Below, piece by piece: positions 1 to 8,644 of a stretch of 64,000 nt of DNA (within the stretch, counting starts at the first letter, position 1; every line of letters starts with the position of its first letter). The stretch comes from Chitinophagaceae bacterium. Its GTDB lineage: Bacteria; Bacteroidota; Bacteroidia; Chitinophagales; Chitinophagaceae. The position numbers were made by a program, and so were the translations under genes. The stretch spans positions 1 to 64,000 of the forward strand of contig JAHEMM010000005.1 of NCBI GenBank assembly GCA_024643655.1, in the 5' to 3' direction. The notes below the pieces were generated by a model. It was given only the letters and a program-made list of their open reading frames with translations, made no database searches and was not told where the DNA came from.

Positions 1-113
1 CAGTAACAGAAAAGGATATTTTTTCAAAATCAAAGAACTCTCCCTTTATTGGTAAAGAATTAACAGGAAAAGTAATTGGAGTAATAGCTGAAAATAAAGT
101 TTCTCTTTCTTGA
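1..113 (+). CDS. pyrC: Dihydroorotase, C-terminal fragment
   Basis: The window opens inside a reading frame that ends with TGA at 111-113. The last 36 residues contain SKSKNSPFIGKELTGKVIGV, which matches the conserved end of the Bacteroidota dihydroorotase (amidohydrolase family), where an NSPF..G..L.GKV segment closes the protein. The enzyme cyclises carbamoyl-aspartate to dihydroorotate in pyrimidine synthesis. The catalytic metal site lies upstream of the window, so the assignment rests on the C-terminal motif alone. The DUF4199 gene follows after 11 bases, consistent with one transcript. Confidence 0.7.
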   Translation, partial: VTEKDIFSKSKNSPFIGKELTGKVIGVIAENKVSLS

Positions 114-124
114 ATATTAAATAA

Positions 125-619
125 ATGAAAATTTCACCTGCAATAAAAGGAATTATTACAGCGATTTTAATGATTGGAATAATCCTAATGATTTATAATC
201 AGGGGAAAAATGCTGATACCCGTTTGCAATATTTTGTATATGCAATTTATGCTATTGGAATTGTGTGGACACTAATTACCTTTCGGCAAACTGAAGCTTA
301 TACAGGAAGTTTTGGAAATCTTTTTAGTCAGGGCTTTCGATGCTTCATAGTAGTAACCTTGTTCATGGCTTTATTTTATGGTATATTCAATTATTCACAT
401 CCCGAGTTTGCTGAGGAGTCAGCTAAAGTTTATAGAGAACAGCTAGAATTATCTGTTGCTAAAAACCAAAGATTACCAACAGAAGTAGATTCCGAAGTAG
501 CTACATTTAAAAAACAATATACTTTAAAACTTGTTTCAGGTGCAATTTTCGGATATTTGATTATTGGTGTAGCAGTTACTGCTGCTATATCTGCTTTTTT
601 AATGAGAAGAAAAGATTAA
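125..619 (+). CDS. DUF4199 family membrane protein
   Basis: A 164-residue membrane protein with about four hydrophobic segments (roughly residues 8-26, 36-52, 72-90 and 136-158) and a charged loop at about residues 93-130. The FGNLFSQGFR motif after the second helix is typical of DUF4199 proteins, a Bacteroidota family of unknown function that often lies between dihydroorotase and a GT2 glycosyltransferase gene, as here. It ends one base before the next start codon, so the two are probably co-translated. It may be a partner of the GT2 enzyme in a lipid-linked sugar step, but that is inferred only from position. Confidence 0.8.
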   Translation: MKISPAIKGIITAILMIGIILMIYNQGKNADTRLQYFVYAIYAIGIVWTLITFRQTEAYTGSFGNLFSQGFRCFIVVTLFMALFYGIFNYSHPEFAEESAKVYREQLELSVAKNQRLPTEVDSEVATFKKQYTLKLVSGAIFGYLIIGVAVTAAISAFLMRRKD

Positions 620-1561
620 ATGGATTTATCAATTGTTATACCACTTATAGATGAGGCTGAATCTTTGCCGGAATTAACGGCATGGATTGAAAGAGTAATG
701 GAGGATAACCACTACAGCTACGAAGTAATATTTGTAGATGATGGCAGCAGCGATAACTCCTGGGAAATAATTGAGCATCTCCGTTCAAAAAACCCAAATA
801 TAAAAGGCATTAAATTTCAACGCAACTACGGAAAATCTGCTGGCTTAAATGTTGCTTTTCTTGCTGCAACGGGTGATGTAGTCATTACAATGGATGCTGA
901 TCTACAGGATAGCCCTGACGAAATTCCAGATTTGAGAAGAATGATTATTGAAGATGGATTTGATATGGTAAGCGGCTGGAAAAAGAAACGTTACGATAAC
1001 ACATTAACAAAAAACATCCCTTCTAAGTTTTTTAATGCAGTAACAAGAAAAGTTTCTGGAATTAAATTACATGATTTTAACTGTGGATTAAAAGCTTATA
1101 GCAAAAGAGTAGCCAAAGGTGTAGAAGTATATGGAGAAATGCACCGCTATATTCCTGTACTTGCAAAATGGGCAGGCTTTAAAAAAATAGGTGAGAAAGT
1201 GGTTGAGCACCGTGCCAGAAAATATGGTGTATCGAAATTCGGTTGGAGAAGATTTGTCAATGGGTTCCTGGATTTACTCTCTATAACATTTGTTGGAAAA
1301 TTCTCAAAACGGCCGATGCATTTCTTTGGGCTTTGGGGTACCTTATTCTTTATGGTAGGCTTAGGCATCTCATTATACCTTATCATCTCAAAAATTATTG
1401 ATAGCAGTTTTGCATTAACGAATAAACCTGGTTTTTTTCTTGCACTTACTTCGCTGATAATTGGTATGCAATTATTCTTAGCCGGCTTTATTGGAGAATT
1501 GGTTTCTCGTAACTCGCCAAGCAGAAATGCTTATTTAATTGAAACGAAAACTGGTTTGTGA
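620..1561 (+). CDS. Family 2 glycosyltransferase, polyprenyl-phosphate sugar synthase type
   Basis: A 313-residue GT-A enzyme. The N-terminal domain shows VIPLIDEAESLPEL, FVDDGSSDNSW and a DADLQDSP motif (DxD-type metal/nucleotide site). It resembles dolichyl/undecaprenyl-phosphate mannose or glucose synthases (DPM1/GtrB/ArnC-like). Two hydrophobic helices near the C-terminus (about residues 233-255 and 268-292) should anchor it in the inner membrane. The expected reaction is transfer of a sugar from a nucleotide donor to undecaprenyl phosphate; the sugar is not predictable. Its TGA stop overlaps the ATG of the next gene (TGATG), which implies translational coupling. It may serve polysaccharide modification or protein glycosylation. 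Confidence 0.85.
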   Translation: MDLSIVIPLIDEAESLPELTAWIERVMEDNHYSYEVIFVDDGSSDNSWEIIEHLRSKNPNIKGIKFQRNYGKSAGLNVAFLAATGDVVITMDADLQDSPDEIPDLRRMIIEDGFDMVSGWKKKRYDNTLTKNIPSKFFNAVTRKVSGIKLHDFNCGLKAYSKRVAKGVEVYGEMHRYIPVLAKWAGFKKIGEKVVEHRARKYGVSKFGWRRFVNGFLDLLSITFVGKFSKRPMHFFGLWGTLFFMVGLGISLYLIISKIIDSSFALTNKPGFFLALTSLIIGMQLFLAGFIGELVSRNSPSRNAYLIETKTGL

Positions 1562-2688
1562 TGGCAAAAGTCATCATTATAGGACCAGCTCATCCACTAA
1601 GGGGAGGTGGATTAACAACCTTTAACCATCGACTTGCAAAAGAATTTATTTCCGATGGACATGAATGTAGTATTTACTCTTTCTCATTACAATATCCATC
1701 ATTTCTTTTTCCAGGAAAATCTCAATACACAAATGAAACAGCGCCAAAAGACTTAACGATTCATTCAGTAATAAATTCCATCAATCCTATAAACTGGATA
1801 AAAATTGGTAACCGTTTAAAAAAAGAAAAGGCTGACATTATCATAGTCCGCTTTTGGTTACCCTTTATGGGCCCTTCATTAGGAACAATACTGAGAAGAG
1901 TTCGAAAAAATAAGCATACAAAGATTATTTGTATTGCAGACAACGTTATTCCTCATGAAAAACGGATCGGAGATAAACTCTTTACTAACTATTTTTTAAA
2001 AAGTTGTGATGCATTTATTACGATGAGTGAAAAAGTTATGAGTGATCTAAGGTTGTTTCAAAAAATTAAACCAGCACTTTTAGTTCCGCACCCTTTGTAT
2101 GATAATTTTGGAGAGATCATTACTAAATCAGCAGCAAGAAAGAATTTAGGAATCGATAGCAAAGATTCGATATTACTTTTCTTTGGATTTATTCGTAAGT
2201 ACAAGGGATTAGATATACTACTCGAAGCAATGGCCGATAAAAGAATAAAAAACGCAGGGATCAAACTTTTAGTAGCAGGAGAATATTACGAAGATGAAAA
2301 AGTCTATAACGAGCAAATTGAAAAGCTTGGTATCAACAATCAATTGATATTAAAAACAGATTTTATTCCCGATAATGAAGTAAAAAATTATGTATGTGCA
2401 GCAGATGTGGTGATACAACCTTATCGGAATGCGACACAAAGCGGTGTCACTCCCCTCGCCTATCATTTTGAAAAACCGATGATTGTAACCAATGTTGGAG
2501 GCTTACCTTCTTTAGTACCAGATGGAAAAGTAGGTCTTATAGTGGAGCCAACTCCAACTGATATAGCCGATGGAATTCTTAGATTCTATCAATTAGGCGA
2601 AGACTATTTTATTCCTCATCTTCGCAATGAAAAACAGCAATACAGCTGGTCAAATCTTGTAAAAGCTATTCAATCTCTTGCTGAGTAA
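1561..2688 (+). CDS. Family 4 glycosyltransferase
   Basis: A GT-B fold glycosyltransferase of 375 residues. The N-terminus has the glycine-rich PAHPLRGGG loop after the first strand. The C-terminal half has the GT4 features FGFIRKYKGLDILLEAM and, after IQPYRNATQSG, the acidic donor-site region ending in EKPMIVTNVGGLP. A GTG lies one codon earlier (1558), but the ATG at 1561 that shares bases with the upstream stop is the more natural start. No membrane segment is seen, so it is probably a cytosolic or peripheral enzyme adding a sugar to a lipid-linked glycan. Donor and acceptor are unknown. It begins the polysaccharide cluster together with the preceding GT2 gene. Confidence 0.85.
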   Translation: MAKVIIIGPAHPLRGGGLTTFNHRLAKEFISDGHECSIYSFSLQYPSFLFPGKSQYTNETAPKDLTIHSVINSINPINWIKIGNRLKKEKADIIIVRFWLPFMGPSLGTILRRVRKNKHTKIICIADNVIPHEKRIGDKLFTNYFLKSCDAFITMSEKVMSDLRLFQKIKPALLVPHPLYDNFGEIITKSAARKNLGIDSKDSILLFFGFIRKYKGLDILLEAMADKRIKNAGIKLLVAGEYYEDEKVYNEQIEKLGINNQLILKTDFIPDNEVKNYVCAADVVIQPYRNATQSGVTPLAYHFEKPMIVTNVGGLPSLVPDGKVGLIVEPTPTDIADGILRFYQLGEDYFIPHLRNEKQQYSWSNLVKAIQSLAE

Positions 2689-2763
2689 TATTATTTCCCA
2701 GGAAGATTGCAAGTTTTTAACCCATTGAAAAAAAATGATTATATAAAGTATTAAATATTTGAA

Positions 2764-3357
2764 ATGAATAACAAGATTCAGGAAATCATCAAATCATCTA
2801 TTGCAACAAAACAAGAAATTCTAAAGAATGATGATTTGCTAAACATAATAGAAAAAGTAGTTGAGACGATTACGACAACATTTCAAAATGGGAATCGTGT
2901 ATATTTTTGTGGCAATGGCGGTAGTGCTGCTGATGCGCAACATTTAGCTGCGGAATTTTCAGGCAGATTTTATACAGACAGAAAAGCACTTCCTGCAGAA
3001 GCATTACATTGTAATACTTCCTATCTGACGGCCGTAGCCAATGATTATGGTTTTGACATTGTATATGCCAGAATGATTGATGGAATTGGTGAAAAAGGTG
3101 ATGTATTGGTCGGTCTTTCAACTTCTGGCAACTCTATAAATATTATTAAGGCTTTTGAAGTGGCAAGAGAAAAAGGAATGTATACAATAAGTTTTACCGG
3201 CGAAAATGGTGGGCAGTTAAAATCACTAAGCGATTTTTTAATAAATATTCCATCAACAGATACTCCAAGAATTCAGGAAAGCCATATTACGATTGGTCAT
3301 ATTATTTGTGAATTAGTAGAGGAAAATATATTTAATAACCAGTATTCCCAGCACTGA
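2764..3357 (+). CDS. gmhA: Phosphoheptose isomerase (sedoheptulose-7-phosphate isomerase)
   Basis: A 197-residue SIS-domain protein with the GmhA signature CGNGGSAADAQHLAAEFSGR and a second SIS motif VGLSTSGNS. GmhA converts sedoheptulose 7-phosphate to D-glycero-D-manno-heptose 7-phosphate, the first step to ADP- or GDP-activated heptose for LPS or S-layer glycans. The length matches the family (about 190-200). A gmhB-type phosphatase follows 27 bases later, which supports the assignment. A near-consensus -7 element (AATATTTG, one mismatch, at 2754-2761) lies immediately before the ATG. The kinase/nucleotidyltransferase (hldE-type) is not in the window. Confidence 0.9.
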   Translation: MNNKIQEIIKSSIATKQEILKNDDLLNIIEKVVETITTTFQNGNRVYFCGNGGSAADAQHLAAEFSGRFYTDRKALPAEALHCNTSYLTAVANDYGFDIVYARMIDGIGEKGDVLVGLSTSGNSINIIKAFEVAREKGMYTISFTGENGGQLKSLSDFLINIPSTDTPRIQESHITIGHIICELVEENIFNNQYSQH

Positions 3358-3384
3358 AAATCGATAACTAATCTTACCACCCAG

Positions 3385-3933
3385 ATGCTTGATTTAACAC
3401 AGATTGATAATACATGGACCATTTTTATTGACCGTGATGGTGTAATTAATCATGAAAAAAAAGACAACTATATTTTAAATTGGGAGGAGTTTAAATTTTA
3501 CGACGGTATTCCAGCTTCGTTTAAATTATTGCATGAAAAATTTGGGAGAATCATTATTGTAACTAATCAACGGGGTGTTGGGAAAGAAATAATGACAGCA
3601 ACTGATTTGGAGAATATCCATAAAAATATGCAACAGGAAATTGAAATTGCCGGGGGAAGGATTGACAAAATATATTTTTGCACAAGCTTAGATAATAATC
3701 ATCCAAACCGCAAACCAAACCCGGGCATGGCATTTCAATCTAAAAACGACTTCCCGGAAATTGATTTTAGCAAATCCCTGATAATTGGTAATAAACTTAG
3801 CGATATGCAATTTGGGAGAAATGCAGGAATTAATACTGTTTTTGTAGCAACTACTCACCCTGAAACTGCTTTTCCCCACCCAGATATTGACGTAAGATTC
3901 GAAACCCTACCCGATTTTGTAAAAGCTTTATAA
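3385..3933 (+). CDS. gmhB: HAD-IIIA phosphatase, D,D-heptose 1,7-bisphosphatase type
   Basis: A 182-residue HAD-superfamily hydrolase. Motif I is DRDGVI with nucleophile and acid/base aspartates, motif II is VTNQRGVG, and motif III/IV is around KPNPGMA and IIGNKLSDMQFGRNAG. This layout is that of GmhB/histidinol-phosphate phosphatase-like enzymes. Placed directly after gmhA, it probably removes the C1 or C7 phosphate of heptose bisphosphate. The zinc-binding Cys/His loop of E. coli GmhB is mostly absent: only one cysteine (FCTSLDNNHPNRKPNPG) remains, so it may be a zinc-free variant or act on a different sugar phosphate. I infer the pathway from the pairing; the HAD fold itself is clear. Confidence 0.75.
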   Translation: MLDLTQIDNTWTIFIDRDGVINHEKKDNYILNWEEFKFYDGIPASFKLLHEKFGRIIIVTNQRGVGKEIMTATDLENIHKNMQQEIEIAGGRIDKIYFCTSLDNNHPNRKPNPGMAFQSKNDFPEIDFSKSLIIGNKLSDMQFGRNAGINTVFVATTHPETAFPHPDIDVRFETLPDFVKAL

Positions 3934-4061
3934 CCTGTAATAAAATTTATTTTCCCATTTTACGTTTATACTATCTTATTGTAGATGTATTTGCAACCGG
4001 CTTATCCCGTTTTACATCTATTTGAAGTCGTAACTTAGCTTTTAAATTCAAATTTCATCTT

Positions 4062-5057
4062 TTGAAAAAATACACAATCAATCTATTCTTATTGTTCCTC
4101 CTGACAACTTTCTCTCAGGCAATATTTTCACAAAAAATAACAAAAGGTGATCTTAAAGAACTTAGAGCAAAAGAAGATACGTTAAAAGAATACTCCTATT
4201 ATCTCAATACAGATTCTTTGCAAGAAGATAGAATGGTTTCAGATAGTGTTTTCACCAAAACACTGGTAAGAGCATTACTTGTAAAAAATTCATTTTACTA
4301 CCCTTTCGATTCTGTAATAGGTGTATCAAAAATTTATGCTCCAGACACTTCCTTTAGAATAATAACCTGGAGTCTGACGTATGATGATTATTATTCGAGG
4401 CAAAGGGGTGCTATTCAAATGCGAACAGCTGATGGCTCACTAAAATTATTTCCATTAAGGGATGTTTCAGAATTTACCGCTAAGGCGGAAGATTCAATTC
4501 GAACAAGAGCAAATTGGATTGGCGCTATGTATTACAATATGGTTAAAACGCAATATAGAGGAAAAGACTATTATACACTTTTTGGATTTGATCCACATTC
4601 TGCCCAAAGTAGTATGAAATGGATAGAGGTACTAACATTCAATGCTAAAAAAGAACCGGTTTTTGGTGGCCCGTTCTTCACATATGAGAAAGATTCAATA
4701 CCAAAACCACCAAAACACAGATTTGGTTTGGAATTTAAAAAAGGGGCAAGAGTTTTGGTTAATTATATTCCTGATGAAGAGCTGATATTGGTAGATCACC
4801 TTATTTCCGAAAGCGACCAACCCGAATTACCGTGGACTTATATTCCGGACGGCGACCAGGAAGGATTTAAATGGGTAAATGGTAAATGGATGCATATAAA
4901 TAAAGTGTTTACTTTTAAATTGCAAGACGGTCAAGCGCCTAACGAAGACCCAATTCTTGATAAAACAGGCAATCGGGACGAAAAAAAATTGCAAGACAAA
5001 AGCGAAAAGAACAAAAAGAAAGAGAACGAAAAGGTTCCAATCAATTACGATAATTAA
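4062..5057 (+). CDS. Secreted protein of unknown function
   Basis: Starts with TTG at 4062 and has a clear signal peptide (KKYTINLFLLFLLTTFSQA, cleavage likely after IFSQ). The mature part of about 305 residues is rich in aromatic and charged residues (for example WIGAMYYNMV and GFDPHSAQSSMKWIEV) and ends in a very lysine-rich tail, about residues 300-331. I recognise no domain with a known function; similar exported proteins are common in Chitinophagaceae genomes. It sits between the heptose genes and the ABC exporter, but nothing in the sequence ties it to glycan synthesis. An upstream inverted repeat (3982-4020) may be a transcript structure. Confidence 0.75.
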   Translation: MKKYTINLFLLFLLTTFSQAIFSQKITKGDLKELRAKEDTLKEYSYYLNTDSLQEDRMVSDSVFTKTLVRALLVKNSFYYPFDSVIGVSKIYAPDTSFRIITWSLTYDDYYSRQRGAIQMRTADGSLKLFPLRDVSEFTAKAEDSIRTRANWIGAMYYNMVKTQYRGKDYYTLFGFDPHSAQSSMKWIEVLTFNAKKEPVFGGPFFTYEKDSIPKPPKHRFGLEFKKGARVLVNYIPDEELILVDHLISESDQPELPWTYIPDGDQEGFKWVNGKWMHINKVFTFKLQDGQAPNEDPILDKTGNRDEKKLQDKSEKNKKKENEKVPINYDN

Positions 5058-5086
5058 CACTCCTCAATTTTCACATTCACTATGCA

Positions 5087-5929
5087 ATGGCTATCTTTAT
5101 GGCCATGTCAAAATTCCTCCATCACATCAAGCCCCCTGCTGGCTTTTCATTGGGATTGAAAGAGTTATGGCAGTACCGTGAACTTTTTTACTTCTTTACC
5201 TGGCGGGATATAAAGGTTAAATACAAACAAACATCACTCGGCATAATTTGGGCATTATTACAGCCATTGGGCATGATGGTAATATTTACTTTCCTTTTTT
5301 CGAAAACATTAAAAATTGATTCCGGGAATATCAACTATCCGATTTTTGTATTGTCTGGCTTAATTCTATGGAATTTATTTAGTTCATCGGTTTCTCATGC
5401 CGGAGAAAGCATGATACAGCATTCTAATATTATTAAAAAAATATATTTCCCCAGACTAATCATTCCGGGATCTTCTATACTTGTTGCATTCTTTGATTTT
5501 ATGATGGGGTTACTTATATTTTTTGTTCTCTGTATTTTTTATAAACAATCAATTAGCTGGGCAGCCGTTTTATATTTTCCGGCAGGTATTATTATCGTTC
5601 TGCTGGCTTCATTTGGAGTAGGCACTTTTTTAGCTGCATTGAATGTTAAGTTCCGTGATTTTCGATATACAATTCCTTTTTTATTACAGGTTTTATTTTT
5701 TGCTTCACAGATCATTTATCCATTATTTTCGATACAACAACAATGGTTAAAATATTTATTGGCAATAAACCCAATGAATGCAGCAATAGAATTATTCAGG
5801 TCGCCCATTGCTGGAACTTCACCTGATATTTCAGTACTAAGTATCGGCTTGATAAGTACTTTACTATTTTTTTTATTAGGCATATTTTATTTCCGTAAAA
5901 CAGAATCCTATTTCGCTGATCTATCCTGA
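5087..5929 (+). CDS. wzm: Polysaccharide ABC exporter permease (Wzm-like)
   Basis: An ABC-2 type permease of 280 residues with about six hydrophobic helices. The N-terminal segment FFTWRDIKVKYKQTSLG followed by IIWALLQPLGMMVIFTFLFS is the hallmark of Wzm/TagG/KpsM-type exporters of O-antigen, teichoic acid or capsule chains. It should form the membrane channel that flips a finished undecaprenyl-linked polysaccharide. The stop TGA (5927-5929) overlaps the ATG of the Wzt-like ATPase, so the two subunits are translationally coupled. Alternative in-frame ATGs at 5099 and 5105 are also plausible starts. Confidence 0.9.
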   Translation: MAIFMAMSKFLHHIKPPAGFSLGLKELWQYRELFYFFTWRDIKVKYKQTSLGIIWALLQPLGMMVIFTFLFSKTLKIDSGNINYPIFVLSGLILWNLFSSSVSHAGESMIQHSNIIKKIYFPRLIIPGSSILVAFFDFMMGLLIFFVLCIFYKQSISWAAVLYFPAGIIIVLLASFGVGTFLAALNVKFRDFRYTIPFLLQVLFFASQIIYPLFSIQQQWLKYLLAINPMNAAIELFRSPIAGTSPDISVLSIGLISTLLFFLLGIFYFRKTESYFADLS

Positions 5930-7182
5930 TGAAACCTGCCATTGAAATACGAAACCTTGGTAAAGAGTATACGTTAGCTTCGGCACAGCCTTATATTTCA
6001 TTACGAGATGTTTTAACTGGTACATTTAAAAGTATTATTCAAACGAATCGCAAAAAGAAAGAAAAGTTTTGGGCATTAAAAGATATTACAGCTGATATTA
6101 TGCCAGGAGAAAGAGTTGGGATTATTGGAAGAAATGGTGCCGGAAAAAGCACTTTATTAAAAATAATTAGTCGTATTACTCCACCTACAACCGGTGAAGC
6201 TATAATCCGTGGAAGAGTTGGTAGTTTATTGGAAGTAGGAACCGGATTTCATCCGGAATTAACTGGCAGAGAAAATATATTTCTTAATGGATCTATTTTA
6301 GGATTAAAAAAAATTGAAATAATTAAACAATTAGATGAGATTATAGATTTTAGTGGTGTAAATAATTTCATTGACACACCTTTAAAACATTATAGCACTG
6401 GAATGCAGTTACGGTTAGCATTTTCTGTTGCAGCCCATTTGGAACCTGAAATACTATTAATTGATGAAGTACTTGCTGTTGGAGATTTGGAATTTCAAAA
6501 AAAATGCTTGGGCAAGATGGAGCAGGTAAGTAAAGAACATGGCAGAACAATTTTATTTGTAAGTCACAACATGGATATCATAAGAAAATTTTGTTCAAGC
6601 GCAATATTACTTGCAAAAGGCATTTTGATCGATAAAGGTGATACAACACATATTATCAGTGAATATATTTCTAATCATTCACAAACTAATTCAGAAGCAA
6701 ATTGGCCTGAAGGTTTATATTCTCTAAATAAAGAATTAAAGCTTAATAGGGTATATCTACATAATAAATCAAATGACCTATTATCAAAGTTTGACACTAC
6801 TGAAGCTATTGGTTTAACGATTGAATATGAAGTAATAAATGATAATATTAAGTTTACACATGGAATAAATCTATATAATTCTGAGAATCAAAACGTATTT
6901 AATTCACATGATATATCATTTGCTTTAAATGAAACTAAAAGAAAAAAAGGTGAATTCATTGCAAAAGTATGGATTCCTGAAAACCTACTACCTGAAGGGC
7001 TTTTTTCTCTTAGTGTTGCATTATTTAATCCAAACCCTTTAGATATTTTTATACATGAACATGAAGTATTAAGATTTGAAGTATTCACAGATTTCTCAAA
7101 AAGAAATGCAAGAGGCAATTATTCAAATAATTTTCCAGGAATCATCAGACCACTCTTAGATTGGGAATTAGAAAAAAAATGA
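5929..7182 (+). CDS. wzt: Polysaccharide ABC exporter ATPase with C-terminal carbohydrate-binding domain (Wzt-like)
   Basis: A 417-residue ABC ATPase. Walker A is GRNGAGKST (residues 67-75), the signature motif is YSTGMQLRLAFS and Walker B is ILLIDEVLAVGD, all as in the Wzt/TagH/KpsT branch. The extra region after about residue 245 is predicted beta-rich and corresponds to the Wzt C-terminal domain that, in E. coli O8/O9a and Raoultella O-antigens, binds the terminal sugar modification of the chain before export. That implies export of a capped, full-length polysaccharide through the Wzm partner just upstream. The genes immediately downstream (CmcI-like, methyltransferase) are candidates for making such a cap. 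Confidence 0.9.
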   Translation: MKPAIEIRNLGKEYTLASAQPYISLRDVLTGTFKSIIQTNRKKKEKFWALKDITADIMPGERVGIIGRNGAGKSTLLKIISRITPPTTGEAIIRGRVGSLLEVGTGFHPELTGRENIFLNGSILGLKKIEIIKQLDEIIDFSGVNNFIDTPLKHYSTGMQLRLAFSVAAHLEPEILLIDEVLAVGDLEFQKKCLGKMEQVSKEHGRTILFVSHNMDIIRKFCSSAILLAKGILIDKGDTTHIISEYISNHSQTNSEANWPEGLYSLNKELKLNRVYLHNKSNDLLSKFDTTEAIGLTIEYEVINDNIKFTHGINLYNSENQNVFNSHDISFALNETKRKKGEFIAKVWIPENLLPEGLFSLSVALFNPNPLDIFIHEHEVLRFEVFTDFSKRNARGNYSNNFPGIIRPLLDWELEKK

Positions 7183-7185
7183 CCA

Positions 7186-7812
7186 ATGTATCTTTTTAAA
7201 AAAAATAAATATTTTGATCTTAAATCAATTTATAATGGACACCACAAAGTGACTTATAAAGGAGTGTCTGCTATAAAGTGCCCATTTGATTATACATTAT
7301 ATCAAATGATAATTTGGGAAGTGCAGCCTGATCTTATTATAGAAATAGGAACAAATAAAGGCGGCTCAACATTGTATATGGCAGACCTATTGGAAGCTAA
7401 TGGAAAGGGAGAAATACATACTATAGATATACCTAAAAATGATGAGAATGAGCTGCTTCATTTGCACCCAAGAATTAAAATCTTTAAGAATGGTTTTGCT
7501 AATTATGATACTGACCCTTTGTCAAAATTTAAAACCATCCTAATAATTGAAGACGGCTCTCATCAATATGAAGATTGTTTAAATGCATTGTATAAATTTT
7601 CTCCTTTCGTTTCAAAAGGTTCTTATTTTATTATGGAAGACGGAATTGTAAATAAATTGAATAGGGAAAAAGAATTTAATGGTGGGCCTCAGAAAGCAAT
7701 AAAAGAATTTCTTAAAAAAAATGACTCTTACTCAATTGAAAAAAGTTGGTGCAATTTTTTTGGAGAAAATACTACTTTTAATATAAACGGATATCTAAAA
7801 CGAATTAAATAA
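7186..7812 (+). CDS. CmcI-like (cephalosporin hydroxylase family) SAM-fold protein
   Basis: A 208-residue protein with a Rossmann-type SAM site (LIIEIGTNKGGSTLYMADLL) and the later motif IIEDGSHQYEDCLNAL followed by GSYFIMEDG. This is the arrangement of the CmcI/cephalosporin hydroxylase family, which in glycan clusters mostly behaves as a small-molecule or sugar methyltransferase despite its name. It starts three bases after the wzt stop and is followed within two bases by another methyltransferase, so all are one operon. I infer a role in sugar methylation, possibly of the chain terminus. The gene is noticeably AT-rich compared with housekeeping genes here. Confidence 0.75.
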   Translation: MYLFKKNKYFDLKSIYNGHHKVTYKGVSAIKCPFDYTLYQMIIWEVQPDLIIEIGTNKGGSTLYMADLLEANGKGEIHTIDIPKNDENELLHLHPRIKIFKNGFANYDTDPLSKFKTILIIEDGSHQYEDCLNALYKFSPFVSKGSYFIMEDGIVNKLNREKEFNGGPQKAIKEFLKKNDSYSIEKSWCNFFGENTTFNINGYLKRIK

Positions 7813-7813
7813 T

Positions 7814-8644
7814 TTGATTAATCCAAAACCATATTGGACAGGAGAAAGGCTCGAAACATTTATTAATGACCAATCAATGCTTGAGCATCTACATAGATAT
7901 TCATTGACATTTGAACTTATAAAAAATAAAAAAGTACTTGATATAGCATGCGGTGAAGGATATGGAGTCAACTTAATGTCAAATTATGCTAATCATGTTA
8001 CTGGAATAGATATTGATAAAAAAGTAATAAGAAAAGCGAATCAAAAATATACTAATAAAAATATTAAATTCATTGAAGGCTCTATATTAAATATCCCATC
8101 ACCAAATAATAGTTTTGATATAGTAATATGTTTTGAAACCCTTGAACATGTTGAAGAACATGAATTACTAATAAGCGAAATTAAAAGAGTACTCAAACAT
8201 GATGGCCTTTTAATTATATCAACACCAGATAAAATAAACTACAGCAATAACCAAGCAAGTAAAAACCCTTTTCATAAAAAAGAATTGACTGGCACGGAAT
8301 TCAAATACCTTATAAATAAATTTTTTAAAAATAACTCATTTTTTCAACAATCATCGTATTGTTGTTCCATTATTCAAAATCCTGAAAAATCATATCCCAC
8401 AATTCACTTTACTGGAAATTATAACAACATTGAGTCTTACATACCTACTAATCCATATTATTGGATATCCATTGCTTCAGACAATTATGAATTTGAAATA
8501 GAATCAAGTCTATTCCATCATAAACTTCCATTAACAGATTTATTGAGACAAGAAGGAGAATTAGTTAAGCAAACGTATACTTATAAAATTGGACATTTAC
8601 TACTATCTCCTTTCAAATTAATTAAAAATATATTTTATAAGTGA
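7814..8644 (+). CDS. Class I SAM-dependent methyltransferase
   Basis: A 276-residue Methyltransf_11-type enzyme beginning with TTG (7814), one base after the previous stop. Motif I is VLDIACGEGYGVNLM, the acidic residue at the end of strand 2 is in GIDIDKKVI, and the post-motif segment is FDIVICFETLEHVEEHE, then LKHDGLLIISTP. It probably O- or N-methylates a sugar or lipid-linked intermediate of the polysaccharide. The stop overlaps the GTG start of the next gene (GTGA at 8641-8644). Base composition is very AT-rich: three 60-base lines I counted within it gave about 20-32 % G+C, against 43 % in a lepA line. Confidence 0.8.
   Translation: MINPKPYWTGERLETFINDQSMLEHLHRYSLTFELIKNKKVLDIACGEGYGVNLMSNYANHVTGIDIDKKVIRKANQKYTNKNIKFIEGSILNIPSPNNSFDIVICFETLEHVEEHELLISEIKRVLKHDGLLIISTPDKINYSNNQASKNPFHKKELTGTEFKYLINKFFKNNSFFQQSSYCCSIIQNPEKSYPTIHFTGNYNNIESYIPTNPYYWISIASDNYEFEIESSLFHHKLPLTDLLRQEGELVKQTYTYKIGHLLLSPFKLIKNIFYK

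Noticed and set aside
3982-4020. Inverted repeat TAGATGTA ... TACATCTA after gmhB as a terminator
   Set aside because: The loop is 23 bases and no T run follows, so it is weak as a terminator; it is mentioned only as a possible structure.
4957-5181. Frame of 74 codons overlapping the secreted protein and the permease
   Set aside because: It lies across two well-supported genes in another frame and has only lysine-rich, low-complexity sequence.
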